DNA of 64,000 nt, from assembly GCF_017306545.1 (NCBI RefSeq), contig NZ_JAFKID010000005.1:162220-226219 (forward strand). The letters run 5' to 3'. Below the pieces are notes generated by a model. That model saw only the letters and a list, made by a program, of their open reading frames with translations. It was not told the origin of the DNA and ran no database searches. This DNA comes from Mesorhizobium sp. Its GTDB lineage: Bacteria; Pseudomonadota; Alphaproteobacteria; Rhizobiales; Rhizobiaceae. Of the stretch, positions 9,494 through 18,812 are shown piece by piece; position 1 is the stretch's first letter, and each line of letters begins with the position of its first letter. Position numbers and translations under genes: made by a program.

Positions 9494-10543
9494 ATGACCA
9501 AGCACATCGAATTCGGAATGGACACTTTCGGCGACGTCACCGTCGGCGCCGACGGCAAGCTGCTGCACGAGGCCGAAGTCATCCGCAACGTGCTCGACGA
9601 AGCGATTCTCGCCGACGAGGTGGGCGTGGATTTCATCGGCGTCGGCGAACATCACCGTGGCGACTTCGCCGTCTCGGCGCCGGAAGTCGTGCTGGCCGGC
9701 ATCGCCACCCGCACCAAGCGCATCAAGCTTGGCTCGGCCGTAACGGTTCTGTCCTCGGACGATCCGATTCGCGTTTTCGAGCGCTTTTCGACGGTCAACG
9801 CGCTGTCGAACGGACGCGCCGAAGTGATCCTCGGGCGCGGTTCCTTCACCGAATCCTTTCCGCTGTTCGGCTATAAGCTCAGCGACTACGAAGTGCTGTT
9901 CGAGCAGAAGCTCGACCTGTTCGCAGCGCTTCTCGCCAACGGGCCAGTGAATTGGGAAGGCGAGCTTCGGCCGCCGCTCAAGGACGTCACCGTCTATCCG
10001 CGCGTCGAAAGCGGCAAGTTGAGCGCCTGGGTCGGTGTCGGCGGTTCGCCGGAATCGGTGGTGCGCTCGGTGCACTACCGCATCCCGATGACGCTCGCCA
10101 TTATCGGCGGCGACCCGAAGCGGTTCCTGCCCTTCGTCGATCTCTACAAGCGCGCCCAGCAGCAGATGGGCACGGAGCCAATGCCGCTCGGCGTCCATTC
10201 GCCGGGCTACGTCGCCGAGACGGACGAGCAGGCGCGCGAAGAGCTTTGGCCCGGCTACAAGGCCATGCACGACCGCATCGGCCGCGAGCGCGGCTGGCCG
10301 GAGACGACGAAGGACAGCTTCATCCGCGAGATCGAGCTAGGCTCGACCTATGCCGGTTCGCCCGAAACCGTCGCGAAGAAGATCGCCGCCACCGTCAGGG
10401 CGCTCGGCAACGACCGCTTCGATCTCAAGTACTCGGCCGGCACCACCAGCCACGAGAAGATGATGAAGAGCATCGAGCTTTACGGGACGAAAGTGATCCC
10501 GATGGTGCGCGACATGCTGGCGGAGAAGGACAAGGCGGCCTGA
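9494..10543 (+). CDS. LLM-class flavin-dependent oxidoreductase
   Basis: A 349-residue protein of the bacterial luciferase-like monooxygenase family, a TIM barrel using reduced flavin. Supporting segments are FIGVGEHHRGDFAVS, IKLGSAVTVLSSDDPIRVFERFSTVN, and GRAEVILGRGSFTESFPLFGY. The substrate is not predictable; relatives act on alkanes, sulfonates or polyketides or are uncharacterised. I use the ATG at 9494 (MTKHIEFGMDTFG), because the upstream part of the frame has no family resemblance. Its stop is 8 bases from the opposing phosphatase gene. Confidence 0.85.
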   Translation: MTKHIEFGMDTFGDVTVGADGKLLHEAEVIRNVLDEAILADEVGVDFIGVGEHHRGDFAVSAPEVVLAGIATRTKRIKLGSAVTVLSSDDPIRVFERFSTVNALSNGRAEVILGRGSFTESFPLFGYKLSDYEVLFEQKLDLFAALLANGPVNWEGELRPPLKDVTVYPRVESGKLSAWVGVGGSPESVVRSVHYRIPMTLAIIGGDPKRFLPFVDLYKRAQQQMGTEPMPLGVHSPGYVAETDEQAREELWPGYKAMHDRIGRERGWPETTKDSFIREIELGSTYAGSPETVAKKIAATVRALGNDRFDLKYSAGTTSHEKMMKSIELYGTKVIPMVRDMLAEKDKAA

Positions 10544-10551
10544 GCGGCTGC

Positions 10552-11073
10552 CTACCCGTCCAGCCTCAACCCGAACGGTACGCCCTCGAAGGCATCCGCG
10601 CCACGACCGATGGCGCGGATCGCCGCGACCATGCGCCCTTGCCGCTGGAGGATCTCGTCGGCCACCGCCACCAGCCTCGGATTGGGCGTGGCGGACGGCG
10701 AGAGGCGGCGCAAGGTCCGCGCCAGTTCCTCCTCGTCGCGCTCAGGCGCGAGGGCTGCGGCGATGATGTAGGCCGACGCCGTCGAGCGGCTGATGCCGGC
10801 ATAGCAGTTCACCACCAGCGGCTGCGCACGATCCCAGGCGCGTGCGAAATCGAGCAGTTTCAGCACATGCGCCGCGCCGGGCGGTGTCATGCCGTCCTGC
10901 GCTTCTGCAATGTCGTGCATGGCAAGATGCAGATGATCTTCCGCCGCGATTGCAGACAGACGCGGCATCTCCGTGCCGACGGCCAGCAGCGACAGAAGCC
11001 GCCGCGCGCCGGTGCGGTTCACCGTCTCCTCGACCTTCGACAGCGGACAGACATGGATTTCCGCACCGCTCAT
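10552..11073 (-). CDS. Tyrosine phosphatase-family protein
   Basis: A 173-residue protein with the protein tyrosine phosphatase P-loop CX5R, seen as C90-YAGIS-R96 followed by Ser. The upstream LHLAMHDI segment would supply the general acid Asp. Its start codon overlaps the cobC stop by four bases (ATGA), so it is co-translated with a cobalamin gene. A link to cobalamin is not established: dual-specificity-like phosphatases are often found in this position in rhizobia, and the target is unknown. Confidence 0.8.
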   Translation of the reverse strand: MSGAEIHVCPLSKVEETVNRTGARRLLSLLAVGTEMPRLSAIAAEDHLHLAMHDIAEAQDGMTPPGAAHVLKLLDFARAWDRAQPLVVNCYAGISRSTASAYIIAAALAPERDEEELARTLRRLSPSATPNPRLVAVADEILQRQGRMVAAIRAIGRGADAFEGVPFGLRLDG

Positions 11074-12122
11074 GCCGACGCCTCCCTGCGCTTGTCATGT
11101 GCCGCGCCTGCCCAGTCGGCAAGCGCCGCCTCCAGCCTCCGCCATTCCTCGTCATTGCCCGGCAGGCCGCAACGCAGCACATCGGGCCGCGCCTCGAAGT
11201 GGCGCAGCAGGATGCCACGCTCGCCCAGCGCGGCAAACAGGCTCGCAGCACCGGCGAATGCGACGAAGCGGAACAGCGACGTCCCGCCCGCGACAGGCAC
11301 GCCGAATCGCGCCAGGAGCCGATCCAGCCGGACCGCCTCGGCAACCAGCCGTTCACGCATGGCTTGCTGCCAATCATGATCGGCCAGCGCGGCGATGCCG
11401 TATTCCAGTGCCGGCCCGGCAACCGCCCACGGCCCGAAATCGCGCGTCAGCCGCGCGGCGATGTCGGTTTCGGCCAATGCAAAGCCTAGCCGCAGACCGG
11501 CCAGGCCGAAGAACTTGCCGAACGAGCGCAGGACCACCGTGCCGCCATGCTCGACATCACCGGCGAGACTTTCGTCCGCCGGGCCCACATCCATGAAGGC
11601 TTCATCCACGACAAGCAGCCCGCCCTTCGCCTTCAGGCGACCTGCGAGTTCGAGCAAATGCCTGCGCGGCACCACCCGTCCGTCCGGATTGTTCGGGTTG
11701 ACCACGATGGCCAGGTCCGCATCGGCCAGCGCCTCGAAATCGGCCGTCTCGGAGACCGCATGGCCGGCCAGCGCCGCCGCCCTGGCATGTTCCGCATAGG
11801 TCGGTCCCAGCACGACGGCGCGACCCGGCCGGACGAGTGCGGCAACGCGCGGCAGCAGGATCTGCGTGCCCGGCGCAGGCGCGACATGAGCCGGCGACGG
11901 CGCGCCATAGGCGCTTGCCGCAATCGCCGCCAGTTCATCCTGCCGCGCGGCTTCCGGCAACCGCGTCAGCGCTGTGGCGGGCAGGGAAAAAAGCGGGTAG
12001 GAGTGCGGGTTGATCCCGGTCGAAAGGTCGACGAACGGCTCGGGCGCGTGAGGAAACAGCGCCCGCGCCCGGCCAAGGCTTCCGCCGTGATCCACAGTCG
12101 TTGCCTTGTCCGGAAACGTCAT
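11070..12122 (-). CDS. cobC: Threonine-phosphate decarboxylase (cobalamin biosynthesis)
   Basis: A 350-residue PLP enzyme of aminotransferase class I/II fold. In cobalamin synthesis it makes (R)-1-amino-2-propanol phosphate for the nucleotide-loop linker. The N-terminal DHGGSLGRARALFP and DLSTGINPHSYP are typical of CobC/CobD decarboxylases, VNPNNPDGR is the substrate loop, and the PLP lysine is K203 in SFGKFFGLAGLR. The ATG at 12122 shares two bases with the cobD start. A GTG at 12095 (VDHGGSLG), preceded by AAGG, is an equally good start and would shorten the protein by 9 residues. Confidence 0.9.
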   Translation of the reverse strand: MTFPDKATTVDHGGSLGRARALFPHAPEPFVDLSTGINPHSYPLFSLPATALTRLPEAARQDELAAIAASAYGAPSPAHVAPAPGTQILLPRVAALVRPGRAVVLGPTYAEHARAAALAGHAVSETADFEALADADLAIVVNPNNPDGRVVPRRHLLELAGRLKAKGGLLVVDEAFMDVGPADESLAGDVEHGGTVVLRSFGKFFGLAGLRLGFALAETDIAARLTRDFGPWAVAGPALEYGIAALADHDWQQAMRERLVAEAVRLDRLLARFGVPVAGGTSLFRFVAFAGAASLFAALGERGILLRHFEARPDVLRCGLPGNDEEWRRLEAALADWAGAAHDKRREASA

Positions 12123-13089
12123 GTCCGTGCTGATCGCCCTTCTGTCGCTGGCCGCCGAGGCCTTGGTCGGCTATCCCGACGGGCTCTACCGCGCCGTCGG
12201 CCACCCGGTGACGTGGATCGGCCGCCTGATAGCCTGTCTCGACCGTCTGCTCAACCGCGCCTCCGAATCCGACAGCCGCCGTCGCGCCGCCGGCATCGCC
12301 GCCCTTCTGGTCATCGTCGCCGTGCCGGCCGTCCTTGCGTTCTGCATCCAGCGGGCGCTGGGCGCGCTGCCGCTGGGCTTCCTTTTGACGGCGCTGATCG
12401 GGACCTCGCTGCTGGCGCAGAAAAGCCTCGGCCAGCACGTGCGGGCGGTGGCCGATGCGCTCGATACGGGCGGGCTCGAGGCCGGACGCAAGGCGGTGTC
12501 GATGATCGTCGGCCGCGATCCCGAAAGGCTGGACGAAGCCGCCGTCTGCCGCGCCGCCGTCGAGAGCCTGGCCGAAAACTTTTCCGACGGCGTGGTGGCG
12601 CCGGCCTTCTGGCTCGGCGTCGGCGGACTCGCTGGCGGCGCGGCCTACAAAGCCGCCAACACCGCCGATTCGATGATCGGCCATCGAACACCACGGCACG
12701 AGGCGTTCGGTTGGGCGGCGGCGCGCTTCGACGACCTCGTCAACCTGCCGGCTTCGCGGCTGACCGGCCTGCTGATCGTGCTGGCGGCGTATTTTGTCCA
12801 CGATGCCGACCCCGCCGCCGCCTGGCGCGCGCTCCGGCGCGACGCGGCAAAACACCGTTCGCCGAATGCCGGCTGGCCGGAAGCGGCCATGGCCGGCGCG
12901 CTCGGGCTGGCGCTGGCCGGGCCGCGCGTCTATGGCGGCGTCGTGGTGGACGACGCCTTCATGGGCGAAGGCGGCCGCCGCGACGCGCAAAGCATCGATA
13001 TCCGCCGCGCGCTCAACCTCTACCGCACGGCCGACGCCTTGCTGATGGCGCTGTTCACGGCCGTCGCGCTGCTTCTCTTTTGCCTTTGA
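12121..13089 (+). CDS. cobD: Adenosylcobinamide-phosphate synthase
   Basis: A 322-residue integral membrane protein of the CbiB/CobD family, which joins the aminopropanol arm to adenosylcobyric acid. This is the step that uses the product of cobC. Family signs are HPVTWIGRLIACLD near the N-terminus, ESLAENFSDGVVAPAFW near residue 145, and YKAANTADSMIGHRTPRHEAFGWAAAR. There are four to five hydrophobic helices. The ATG at 12121 follows CCGGAAACGTC. The gene is transcribed divergently from cobC with overlapping start codons. Confidence 0.93.
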   Translation: MSVLIALLSLAAEALVGYPDGLYRAVGHPVTWIGRLIACLDRLLNRASESDSRRRAAGIAALLVIVAVPAVLAFCIQRALGALPLGFLLTALIGTSLLAQKSLGQHVRAVADALDTGGLEAGRKAVSMIVGRDPERLDEAAVCRAAVESLAENFSDGVVAPAFWLGVGGLAGGAAYKAANTADSMIGHRTPRHEAFGWAAARFDDLVNLPASRLTGLLIVLAAYFVHDADPAAAWRALRRDAAKHRSPNAGWPEAAMAGALGLALAGPRVYGGVVVDDAFMGEGGRRDAQSIDIRRALNLYRTADALLMALFTAVALLLFCL

Positions 13090-13240
13090 GGCAAGGCCTA
13101 CCCGCCGCATATATATCGACCGCATCGACTCCGGCGCTTGCTCGCGCCGGGTGGCGTTTGGCGATTGCAAGCAGCCAAACGAGTCCGCGCCGAGCACACC
13201 TATCGCGGAGATCGATATGCCGTCGCCCCGATATTCCGGC

Positions 13241-13543
13241 TTACCTGCGGCTGAAGACGAGGGTCGCCACGAGGCCCAGAACGACCAGCCCGACCGCGGC
13301 GGTGGCGGCCGGATGATCGCGGGCGGTGGTTTCGAGCGCATGCGCGCGGCGCCTCACGGCCGGCAGATGATCGCTGATCCTGTCCATGAAGTCGGAATAG
13401 GTGTCCGCAGCTGCGTCCCGGCCGCCCTCATAATAGCTGCCGCCGCGCCTCGCGACGGTCCGCTTGAGAGCGGAAAGCTCGCGCGACAGGGCCGCCACCT
13501 GCTTTTCCAGATCGATATCGGTCAGGTCCGAAAACAACGCCAT
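13241..13543 (-). CDS. Small coiled-coil protein with C-terminal membrane anchor (ElaB/YqjD-like layout)
   Basis: A 100-residue protein with a helical heptad-rich N-terminus at about 5-35 (LEKQVAALSRELSALKRTV), an acidic middle, and one C-terminal transmembrane helix (VGLVVLGLVATLVF) ending in Ser-Arg-Arg. This layout recalls the ElaB/YqjD/DUF883 proteins, which anchor to the inner membrane by the C-terminus. Similarity is in design only; I cannot confirm family membership. The start at 13543 is chosen because GGAAGG lies 8 bases upstream, whereas the ATG two codons earlier is only 2 bases from that site. Confidence 0.7.
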   Translation of the reverse strand: MALFSDLTDIDLEKQVAALSRELSALKRTVARRGGSYYEGGRDAAADTYSDFMDRISDHLPAVRRRAHALETTARDHPAATAAVGLVVLGLVATLVFSRR

Positions 13544-13709
13544 GAGCATGTCCTTCCGTGAGAGGACGTGAAACGCCACGCCTGACGGAAGGTTCCTGCT
13601 CGGCGCCAAGAGCATTTTGCAGCCGGACGGAATCGTCCGGCGTCGCACAAATGCGGCCAAAACGATCTAGCCGGCGGCAAGGAGCGCCAAGGCGCGTTGG
13701 CGCGCGATC

Positions 13710-14252
13710 CTAGCGCACCTGGTCGAGCAGGCGCTTGCACTCCAGCAGGTCGAACAGCGCTTCCTGCAACAGCGCGCGATTGTCGCGCGACAGCCGGCCG
13801 CTGTCGGGTGCCACCGGTCCCTCCTCCTCGGCCTTGCCCAAGCCGAAGAAGCGCCGGCTGGGTTTCACCTTCGGCTGGCCCACCAGCATCTCGTCGTCGC
13901 TGCCGCGCGGCTGCGCGGCCGGGGTCAGCGGCACGGCATCCGCCTGCTTGCGCTGTGCGATCGCCTCGACCGCCGCCATGTCGCCGTTGCCGATGGCGAC
14001 GAGGAACTGGTTGCCGTTCTCGCGCAGCAGCTTCTGCACGCCCTTGATGGTATAGCCCTGCTCGTAGAGCATGTGGCGGATGCCCTTGATGAGCTCGACA
14101 TCCTGCGGCCGGTAATAGCGCCGTCCGCCGCCGCGCTTCATCGGCTTGATCTGCGAAAACCGCGTTTCCCAGAAGCGCAGCACATGCTGCGGCAAATCGA
14201 GATCATCCGCGACCTCGCTGATGGTGCGGAAAGCATCGGGGCTCTTGTCCAT
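13710..14252 (-). CDS. MerR-family transcriptional regulator
   Basis: A 180-residue protein with an N-terminal winged helix-turn-helix of MerR type: [22 protein letters not shown], then [36 protein letters not shown]. The C-terminal half is low-complexity, with no cysteines for metal binding. It is the MerR-like protein that usually follows ihfA in rhizobia. It is 130 bases downstream of ihfA on the same strand and may share its transcript. The ligand and targets are unknown. Confidence 0.88.
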   Translation of the reverse strand: MDKSPDAFRTISEVADDLDLPQHVLRFWETRFSQIKPMKRGGGRRYYRPQDVELIKGIRHMLYEQGYTIKGVQKLLRENGNQFLVAIGNGDMAAVEAIAQRKQADAVPLTPAAQPRGSDDEMLVGQPKVKPSRRFFGLGKAEEEGPVAPDSGRLSRDNRALLQEALFDLLECKRLLDQVR

Positions 14253-14382
14253 GGGAAAAATCCTCGCTCTGGACGCGGATTCGGCATCGAAGCGCCGAAT
14301 CGAGCCTTATTTCAGCGGTTTGTTGGCCGACATTCAACCCCGGCATCAGTGCCGGGCCACCGCTTTCAACCGCATTTTGCGG

Positions 14383-14703
14383 CTACTTGCCGCCTTTGCC
14401 CTTGGTCTGGTGGGCCTTCAGGATGCGGTTCTTCAAAACGTTCGAAGCCTTGAAGGTCATCACCCGGCGCGGCAGGATCGGTACTTCCTCGCCGGTCTTG
14501 GGATTGCGGCCGATCCGCTCGTTCTTGGCCCGCACGTGAAAAGTCGCGAAGGACGACAGCTTGACCGTTTCGCCCCGCACGATCGCAGTGCAAATCTCGT
14601 CCAGCACGGCTTCGACCAGTTCCGCCGATTCGGTGCGCGACAGGCCGACCTTTCGGTAGACGGCTTCGGCAAGGTCAGCACGCGTAAGTGTCTTTCCCCC
14701 CAT
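14383..14703 (-). CDS. ihfA: Integration host factor subunit alpha
   Basis: A 106-residue HU/IHF-fold DNA-bending protein. It has the [22 protein letters not shown]-terminal helices, the [12 protein letters not shown] strand and the beta-arm [12 protein letters not shown] with the Pro that intercalates into the minor groove, then [13 protein letters not shown]. The alpha subunit is inferred from MTFKAS-type residues and from its place after fabH. The start is taken at the ATG at 14703 (MGGKT); the frame also has a TTG just before it. It lies downstream of fabH in the plsX-fabH block. Confidence 0.95.
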   Translation of the reverse strand: MGGKTLTRADLAEAVYRKVGLSRTESAELVEAVLDEICTAIVRGETVKLSSFATFHVRAKNERIGRNPKTGEEVPILPRRVMTFKASNVLKNRILKAHQTKGKGGK

Positions 14704-14783
14704 CAAACCGTCCCATCGCTAAAATCAACACACATGCAAGAAGCCGCGGAGCCTAAGTAATTGAACCGCCTAGGTCAAGGGAC

Positions 14784-14799
14784 CGAACCGCAGGGTTCG
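14784..14799 (-). terminator. Hairpin just after fabH
   Basis: A perfect 6-base stem (CGAACC / GGTTCG) with a GCAG loop begins 4 bases after the fabH stop. It is not followed by a T run on the minus strand, so it may only protect the 3' end or partly separate fabH from ihfA. Weak as an intrinsic terminator. Confidence 0.3.
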
Positions 14800-14803
14800 C
14801 CTC

Positions 14804-15775
14804 CTACCAGCGAATCAGCACCGCCCCCCAGGTGAAACCGCCGCCCATCGCTTCCAGCAGCACCAGGTCGCCCGGTTTGATGCGGCCGTCCGCGACCGCG
14901 ATCGACAGCGCCAGCGGCACCGATGCCGCCGATGTATTACCGTGCAGATCGACAGTGACCACCACCTTCTCGTCCGCTATCCCGAGCTTCTTGGCGGAAG
15001 CGTCAATAATTCGTTTATTCGCCTGGTGCGGCACGAACCAGTCGAGATCGTCGGCGGTAATGCCTGCCTGGGTGAACGTCGCCTCGATGACGTCGGTGAT
15101 CATGCCGACGGCGTGCTTGAAGACCTCGCGGCCTTCCATCCTGAGATGCCCGACGGTGCCGGTGGTCGACGGGCCGCCGTCGACATAGAGTTTTTCCCGA
15201 TGCGAGCCGTCGGAGCGCAGGCTGGAGGCCAGCACGCCGCGGTCGGCTATGGTGCCCTGCCCTTCGCCTGCCTCCAGTACCAGGGCGCCGGCCCCGTCGC
15301 CGAACAGCACGCATGTCGAGCGGTCGGTCCAGTCAAGCAGGCGCGAGAACGTCTCCGAACCGATCACCAGCACGCGCCTGGCCGCCCCCCCGCGAATGTA
15401 GAGATCAGCCGTCGTCATGGCATAAACGAAGCCGGAGCACACCGCCTGCATGTCGAAGGCGAAGCCGTGGCGCATGCCAAGCCGCTGCTGGATCTCCACC
15501 GCCGTCGCCGGAAAGGTGTTGTTCGGCGTCGAGGTGGCGAGCACGATCAGGTCGATATCGTCGGGAGTGAGGCCGGCATTCTTCAACGCCGCGCGCGCCG
15601 CCGCCTCGCCCAGCGAAGCGGTCGTCTCGTCATCGGCGGCGATATAGCGCTGGCGGATACCTGTGCGCTGGGCGATCCACTCGTCGGAGGTTTCGACCAT
15701 GCCCTCGAAGTCGGCATTCTTCATGATGCGACGGGGCAGCGCGGAGCCCGTGCCGCGCACGACTGATCTGATCAC
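14804..15775 (-). CDS. fabH: Beta-ketoacyl-ACP synthase III
   Basis: A 323-residue thiolase-fold enzyme that condenses acetyl-CoA with malonyl-ACP to begin fatty acid synthesis. The catalytic triad is complete: C113 in MQAVCSGF, H250 in [11 protein letters not shown] and N280 in [10 protein letters not shown]. The GTG at 15775 is the start (product MIRSVVRG), with AGGA 6 bases upstream. It lies 8 bases after plsX, in the standard plsX-fabH operon. Confidence 0.97.
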   Translation of the reverse strand: MIRSVVRGTGSALPRRIMKNADFEGMVETSDEWIAQRTGIRQRYIAADDETTASLGEAAARAALKNAGLTPDDIDLIVLATSTPNNTFPATAVEIQQRLGMRHGFAFDMQAVCSGFVYAMTTADLYIRGGAARRVLVIGSETFSRLLDWTDRSTCVLFGDGAGALVLEAGEGQGTIADRGVLASSLRSDGSHREKLYVDGGPSTTGTVGHLRMEGREVFKHAVGMITDVIEATFTQAGITADDLDWFVPHQANKRIIDASAKKLGIADEKVVVTVDLHGNTSAASVPLALSIAVADGRIKPGDLVLLEAMGGGFTWGAVLIRW

Positions 15776-15783
15776 GTCTTGTC

Positions 15784-16857
15784 CTACCTGTCTTCGCCGT
15801 CATCGGCGACGGCGGGCTTTTTCATTGTTGTCGATTGCGGATTGCGGGCGTGGAACAGGTCGAGGTCCGCCTCGATACGGTCCAGAAGCCGGTTGCGCAC
15901 CATGTCGTAGGCGAGTTCCACGGCCGCCGCGAAACCTTCCGAATCGGCGCCGCCATGGCTTTTCACGACGATGCCGTTGAGGCCGAGGAAGACGCCGCCG
16001 TTGGCGCGGCTGACGTCCATCTTCTCGCGCAGCGTGTTGAAGGCGCCGCGGGCGAACAGATAGCCGATGCGCGCCATCAGCGTACGCCCCATGGCTGCCC
16101 GCAAGTAGCCGGCGATCTGGCGGGCGGTGCCCTCGGCGGTTTTCAGCGCGATGTTGCCGGAGAACCCTTCCGTCACCACCACGTCGACCGTTCCCTTGCC
16201 GATATCGTCGCCCTCGACGAAACCGTGATAGGTCATCGAGGCCATGGCGGCTTCGCGCAGCATGCGCCCCGCCTCCTTGACCTCCTCCTGACCCTTGATC
16301 TCCTCGACGCCGACATTGAGCAGCCCGACGGTCGGACGGTCTATGCCGAAAATGGAGCGCGCCATGCCGGTGCCGAGAATGGCGAAGTCGATCAGTTGGT
16401 GTGCGTCGGCGCCGATAGTGGCGCCCACATCCAGCACCACGCTTTCGCCGCGCAGCGTCGGCCATATGGCGGCAATCGCCGGCCGGTCGATGGTGGCCAT
16501 GGTACGCAGGCAGAATTTCGACATGGCCATCAGCGCGCCGGTGTTGCCTGCCGACACGCAGGCTTCCGACGCATCGGACTTGACCGCCTCGATGGCCTTC
16601 CACATGGAAGACTTCCATCGGCCATGGCGCAGCGCCTGGCTTGGCTTGTCGTCCATCCTGACGGCCACGTCGCAGTGGACGAATTCGCTTTTGCCGGCCA
16701 GAGCCGGGAATTTGTCGAGTTCGGGCCGCACCGCTTCTTCCCGTCCGTAGACGATGAAGCGAATGTCCGGGCGCCGCACGGCGACCGCCGCGAGCGCCGG
16801 CACGACCACATTCGGCCCGTGGTCGCCGCCCATGGCATCGATGGAAATCCTGATCAA
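15784..16857 (-). CDS. plsX: Phosphate acyltransferase PlsX
   Basis: A 357-residue protein that makes acyl-phosphate from acyl-ACP for phospholipid synthesis. The N-terminal [12 protein letters not shown] is the diagnostic PlsX motif; [16 protein letters not shown] and [20 protein letters not shown] are also conserved. The start codon is TTG at 16857, which gives the usual [12 protein letters not shown] start; no ATG occurs before the motif. The C-terminus is slightly long and polar. Confidence 0.96.
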   Translation of the reverse strand: MIRISIDAMGGDHGPNVVVPALAAVAVRRPDIRFIVYGREEAVRPELDKFPALAGKSEFVHCDVAVRMDDKPSQALRHGRWKSSMWKAIEAVKSDASEACVSAGNTGALMAMSKFCLRTMATIDRPAIAAIWPTLRGESVVLDVGATIGADAHQLIDFAILGTGMARSIFGIDRPTVGLLNVGVEEIKGQEEVKEAGRMLREAAMASMTYHGFVEGDDIGKGTVDVVVTEGFSGNIALKTAEGTARQIAGYLRAAMGRTLMARIGYLFARGAFNTLREKMDVSRANGGVFLGLNGIVVKSHGGADSEGFAAAVELAYDMVRNRLLDRIEADLDLFHARNPQSTTMKKPAVADDGEDR

Positions 16858-16958
16858 GCTGCGGTCATCTCACGGTTGGCTTCGGGCTGGCGCTTGCGTC
16901 GGCGAAAATAGCGTTTTTGCGCGTCCGCACAACGGGTTTTCCGTCGTCCTGTGGACTT

Positions 16959-17504
16959 TCAGGATTTCCCCAGCAGGGATTTGAGCTTGCGCTGGAATTC
17001 GCTTTCCTCCTGCCCTTCTTCGCCGGTATCCAGGAACGCGCCCGGCTTGTGCGGATAAGGGTCGATCGCCAGGCCGAAGAACTGCTCGGCCAGGGCGCCG
17101 ACGTCGATCGTCTCGCCGTGGAAGGTTTCGGGGCCGTCGGGTCCCTCGGCGTCGAGGAGAATTTCGCCGCCGCCCTCGAAGCCCAGCCGGCCGAGTTTCG
17201 AATCGTCAGGCAGGAACAGGCCCTCGACCGCCTCGTCGATATGCGCGGGCACCGGATCGAGGCTAATCACGCAGGCCTGGGTGATATCGGCCACCACCGT
17301 GCCCGCGACCTTGACGCCATGCCGCTTCCACGGCGTCACCAGAAGCTCGGCACGATAAGCTTCCACCGACAGAAGGCCGTGCTCACTGGCCAGTGCCTGG
17401 CGCTGCTGTGCATCGGCCTCGATCGTCACCGGCAGGCCGTTGTGCGGCAGCCGTGCCACATGGGCGGCAAACGACACCGGGCTTTTCGGTTCCTCATGCT
17501 TCAT
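16959..17504 (-). CDS. YceD/DUF177-family protein
   Basis: A 181-residue protein of the DUF177 (YceD) family, associated with rRNA accumulation and, in bacteria generally, found beside rpmF and plsX. The typical ITQACVISLDPVPAHIDEAVEGLF segment lies in the middle, where the family has its conserved CxVTLEP-like motif. I start it at the ATG at 17504 (MKHEEPKSPVSF), which overlaps the end of the upstream chaperone gene by 11 bases. It precedes plsX by 101 bases. Confidence 0.87.
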   Translation of the reverse strand: MKHEEPKSPVSFAAHVARLPHNGLPVTIEADAQQRQALASEHGLLSVEAYRAELLVTPWKRHGVKVAGTVVADITQACVISLDPVPAHIDEAVEGLFLPDDSKLGRLGFEGGGEILLDAEGPDGPETFHGETIDVGALAEQFFGLAIDPYPHKPGAFLDTGEEGQEESEFQRKLKSLLGKS

Positions 17505-18051
17505 CGCCGCCTCCTTCGCCCGCCGCCGGATAGACGACATGGCCGGCGCAGATGCCCGCCACCGGCTGCTCCGCCAGCGCCGTCCGGGCTCGCAACGCAT
17601 AGGCCGCCAGTTTCGTCGCCTGCGGCCAGTCGGCCGCGTCGGGTCGCACGTTGCGCGACAGGGCCGCCGCAAGCGCAGCGATGTCCGCGCCGTCCAGCGC
17701 CTCCGTATACGCCGCCGTGCGCCCGTAAAACATCCGGACCAGCCGCTTCATGCGCTTCGGCACGCCCGGATCGCTGATGCCGAGTTCGCGCAGAGAGTGC
17801 TCGACATCGGTGAAGAACTCGTCGATCAGCACCTGCGCGACCTCGCCGGCCGAGCCGCCCTCGCCGCGCAGACGGTGCTGGAACAGGAGCATGGCGAGCG
17901 AAACCATCTCGAAGCGCCCGAGCGGCGTATCCGGCACCTGCCATTCCGAATAAAGGACGGGTTGCCGCGCCGCCGCCACGATTTGACCGTAGAGCGCTTC
18001 GGTAATGGCGCGGTTGGCCTTGCGTTCGCGGCCGAACAGGCGCTGGAACAT
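17494..18051 (-). CDS. Ubiquinol-cytochrome c chaperone-family protein
   Basis: A protein of 185 residues of the UQCC1/CBP3 family, whose mitochondrial relatives help assemble cytochrome bc1. Family segments include LYGQIVAAARQPVLYSEWQVPDTPLGRFEMV in pieces, LLFQHRL, and MKRLVRMFYGRTAAYTEAL. The ATG at 18051 (MFQRLFGRE) is preferred over an upstream codon at 18099, because homologues begin near there. It diverges from bamE across about 100 bases that must hold both promoters. Confidence 0.87.
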   Translation of the reverse strand: MFQRLFGRERKANRAITEALYGQIVAAARQPVLYSEWQVPDTPLGRFEMVSLAMLLFQHRLRGEGGSAGEVAQVLIDEFFTDVEHSLRELGISDPGVPKRMKRLVRMFYGRTAAYTEALDGADIAALAAALSRNVRPDAADWPQATKLAAYALRARTALAEQPVAGICAGHVVYPAAGEGGGDEA

Positions 18052-18154
18052 GGAGAGCGGTCTCCCGGGGACCTGTTTGTTGGGCCGGCGTTGTTGCATC
18101 GGCGGCTAAGCTGGTTTACCGGTTTTGCCGCCTCGTGCAAGCCGGAGGGGCGGA

Positions 18155-18688
18155 ATGGAGTTGTTGTTGCGCGCGCTGAATTTCAAGTCGAGGTTTTCAT
18201 CCGCTCCGGCCGGCATCGCTTCGATGCTCGTCGTCGCCTCAGTGCTGTCGGCCTGCAACACCAACAAGATGTTCGGTGACGTCACGCCCGGAGAAACGCT
18301 GACCCAGGGCTATATCATGGACCAGCAGGCGATCGATTCCGTGCCTGTCGGCTCCAGCCGCGAGCAGGTGCTGCTGGCGCTCGGCTCGCCCTCCACCACA
18401 GCCACCTTCGACAACGAGGTGTTCTATTACATTTCCCAGACGCGCCGTCGTGCGGTCGCCTTCGCCAATCCCACCCTGGTCGACCAGAAGGTGCTGGCCG
18501 TTTATTTCGGCAAGGACGGCCGCGTCACCCAGATCGCCAATTACGGCCTGAAGGACGGCAAGATCTTCGACTTCGTCTCGCGCACCACGCCGACCGGCGG
18601 CAAGGACCAGAACTTCCTCACCCAGATCATCAAGGGCGCCGGCAAGATGACGCCCAGCTCGGCCGGCAGCATGATGAGCGGCGGCTGA
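18155..18688 (+). CDS. bamE: Outer membrane assembly factor BamE (SmpA/OmlA) lipoprotein
   Basis: A 177-residue lipoprotein of the BAM complex that folds outer membrane proteins. It has a long signal sequence ending in the lipobox LSAC, with C34 as the lipid-bearing residue, then the SmpA/OmlA core: GSSREQVLLALGSPSTTATFD and YYISQTRRRAVAF. The ATG at 18155 follows GGAGGGG. The gene ends at a strong bidirectional terminator shared with hppA. Confidence 0.93.
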   Translation: MELLLRALNFKSRFSSAPAGIASMLVVASVLSACNTNKMFGDVTPGETLTQGYIMDQQAIDSVPVGSSREQVLLALGSPSTTATFDNEVFYYISQTRRRAVAFANPTLVDQKVLAVYFGKDGRVTQIANYGLKDGKIFDFVSRTTPTGGKDQNFLTQIIKGAGKMTPSSAGSMMSGG

Positions 18689-18734
18689 TCCCGCATTGCA
18701 ATGACCTGACCGCTTCAAGCGGGCCACCCAAAAC

Positions 18735-18769
18735 AAAACCCGCGGACTTCGATGAAGTCCGCGGGTTTT
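18735..18769. terminator. Bidirectional intrinsic terminator between bamE and hppA
   Basis: A perfect 16-base stem (AAAACCCGCGGACTTC and its complement) with a 3-base loop. It has T-rich tails on both strands. It lies between the convergent bamE and hppA genes and should stop transcription from both sides. Confidence 0.93.
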
Positions 18770-18812
18770 TCGTTGGCCCGCGCGGCCAACGGCCGCGCGG
18801 ACTTATTCACAC

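Noticed and set aside
13131-13150. A 7-base hairpin after cobD as a terminator
   Set aside because: The stem is good but no T run follows on the cobD strand, so it is not supported as an intrinsic terminator.
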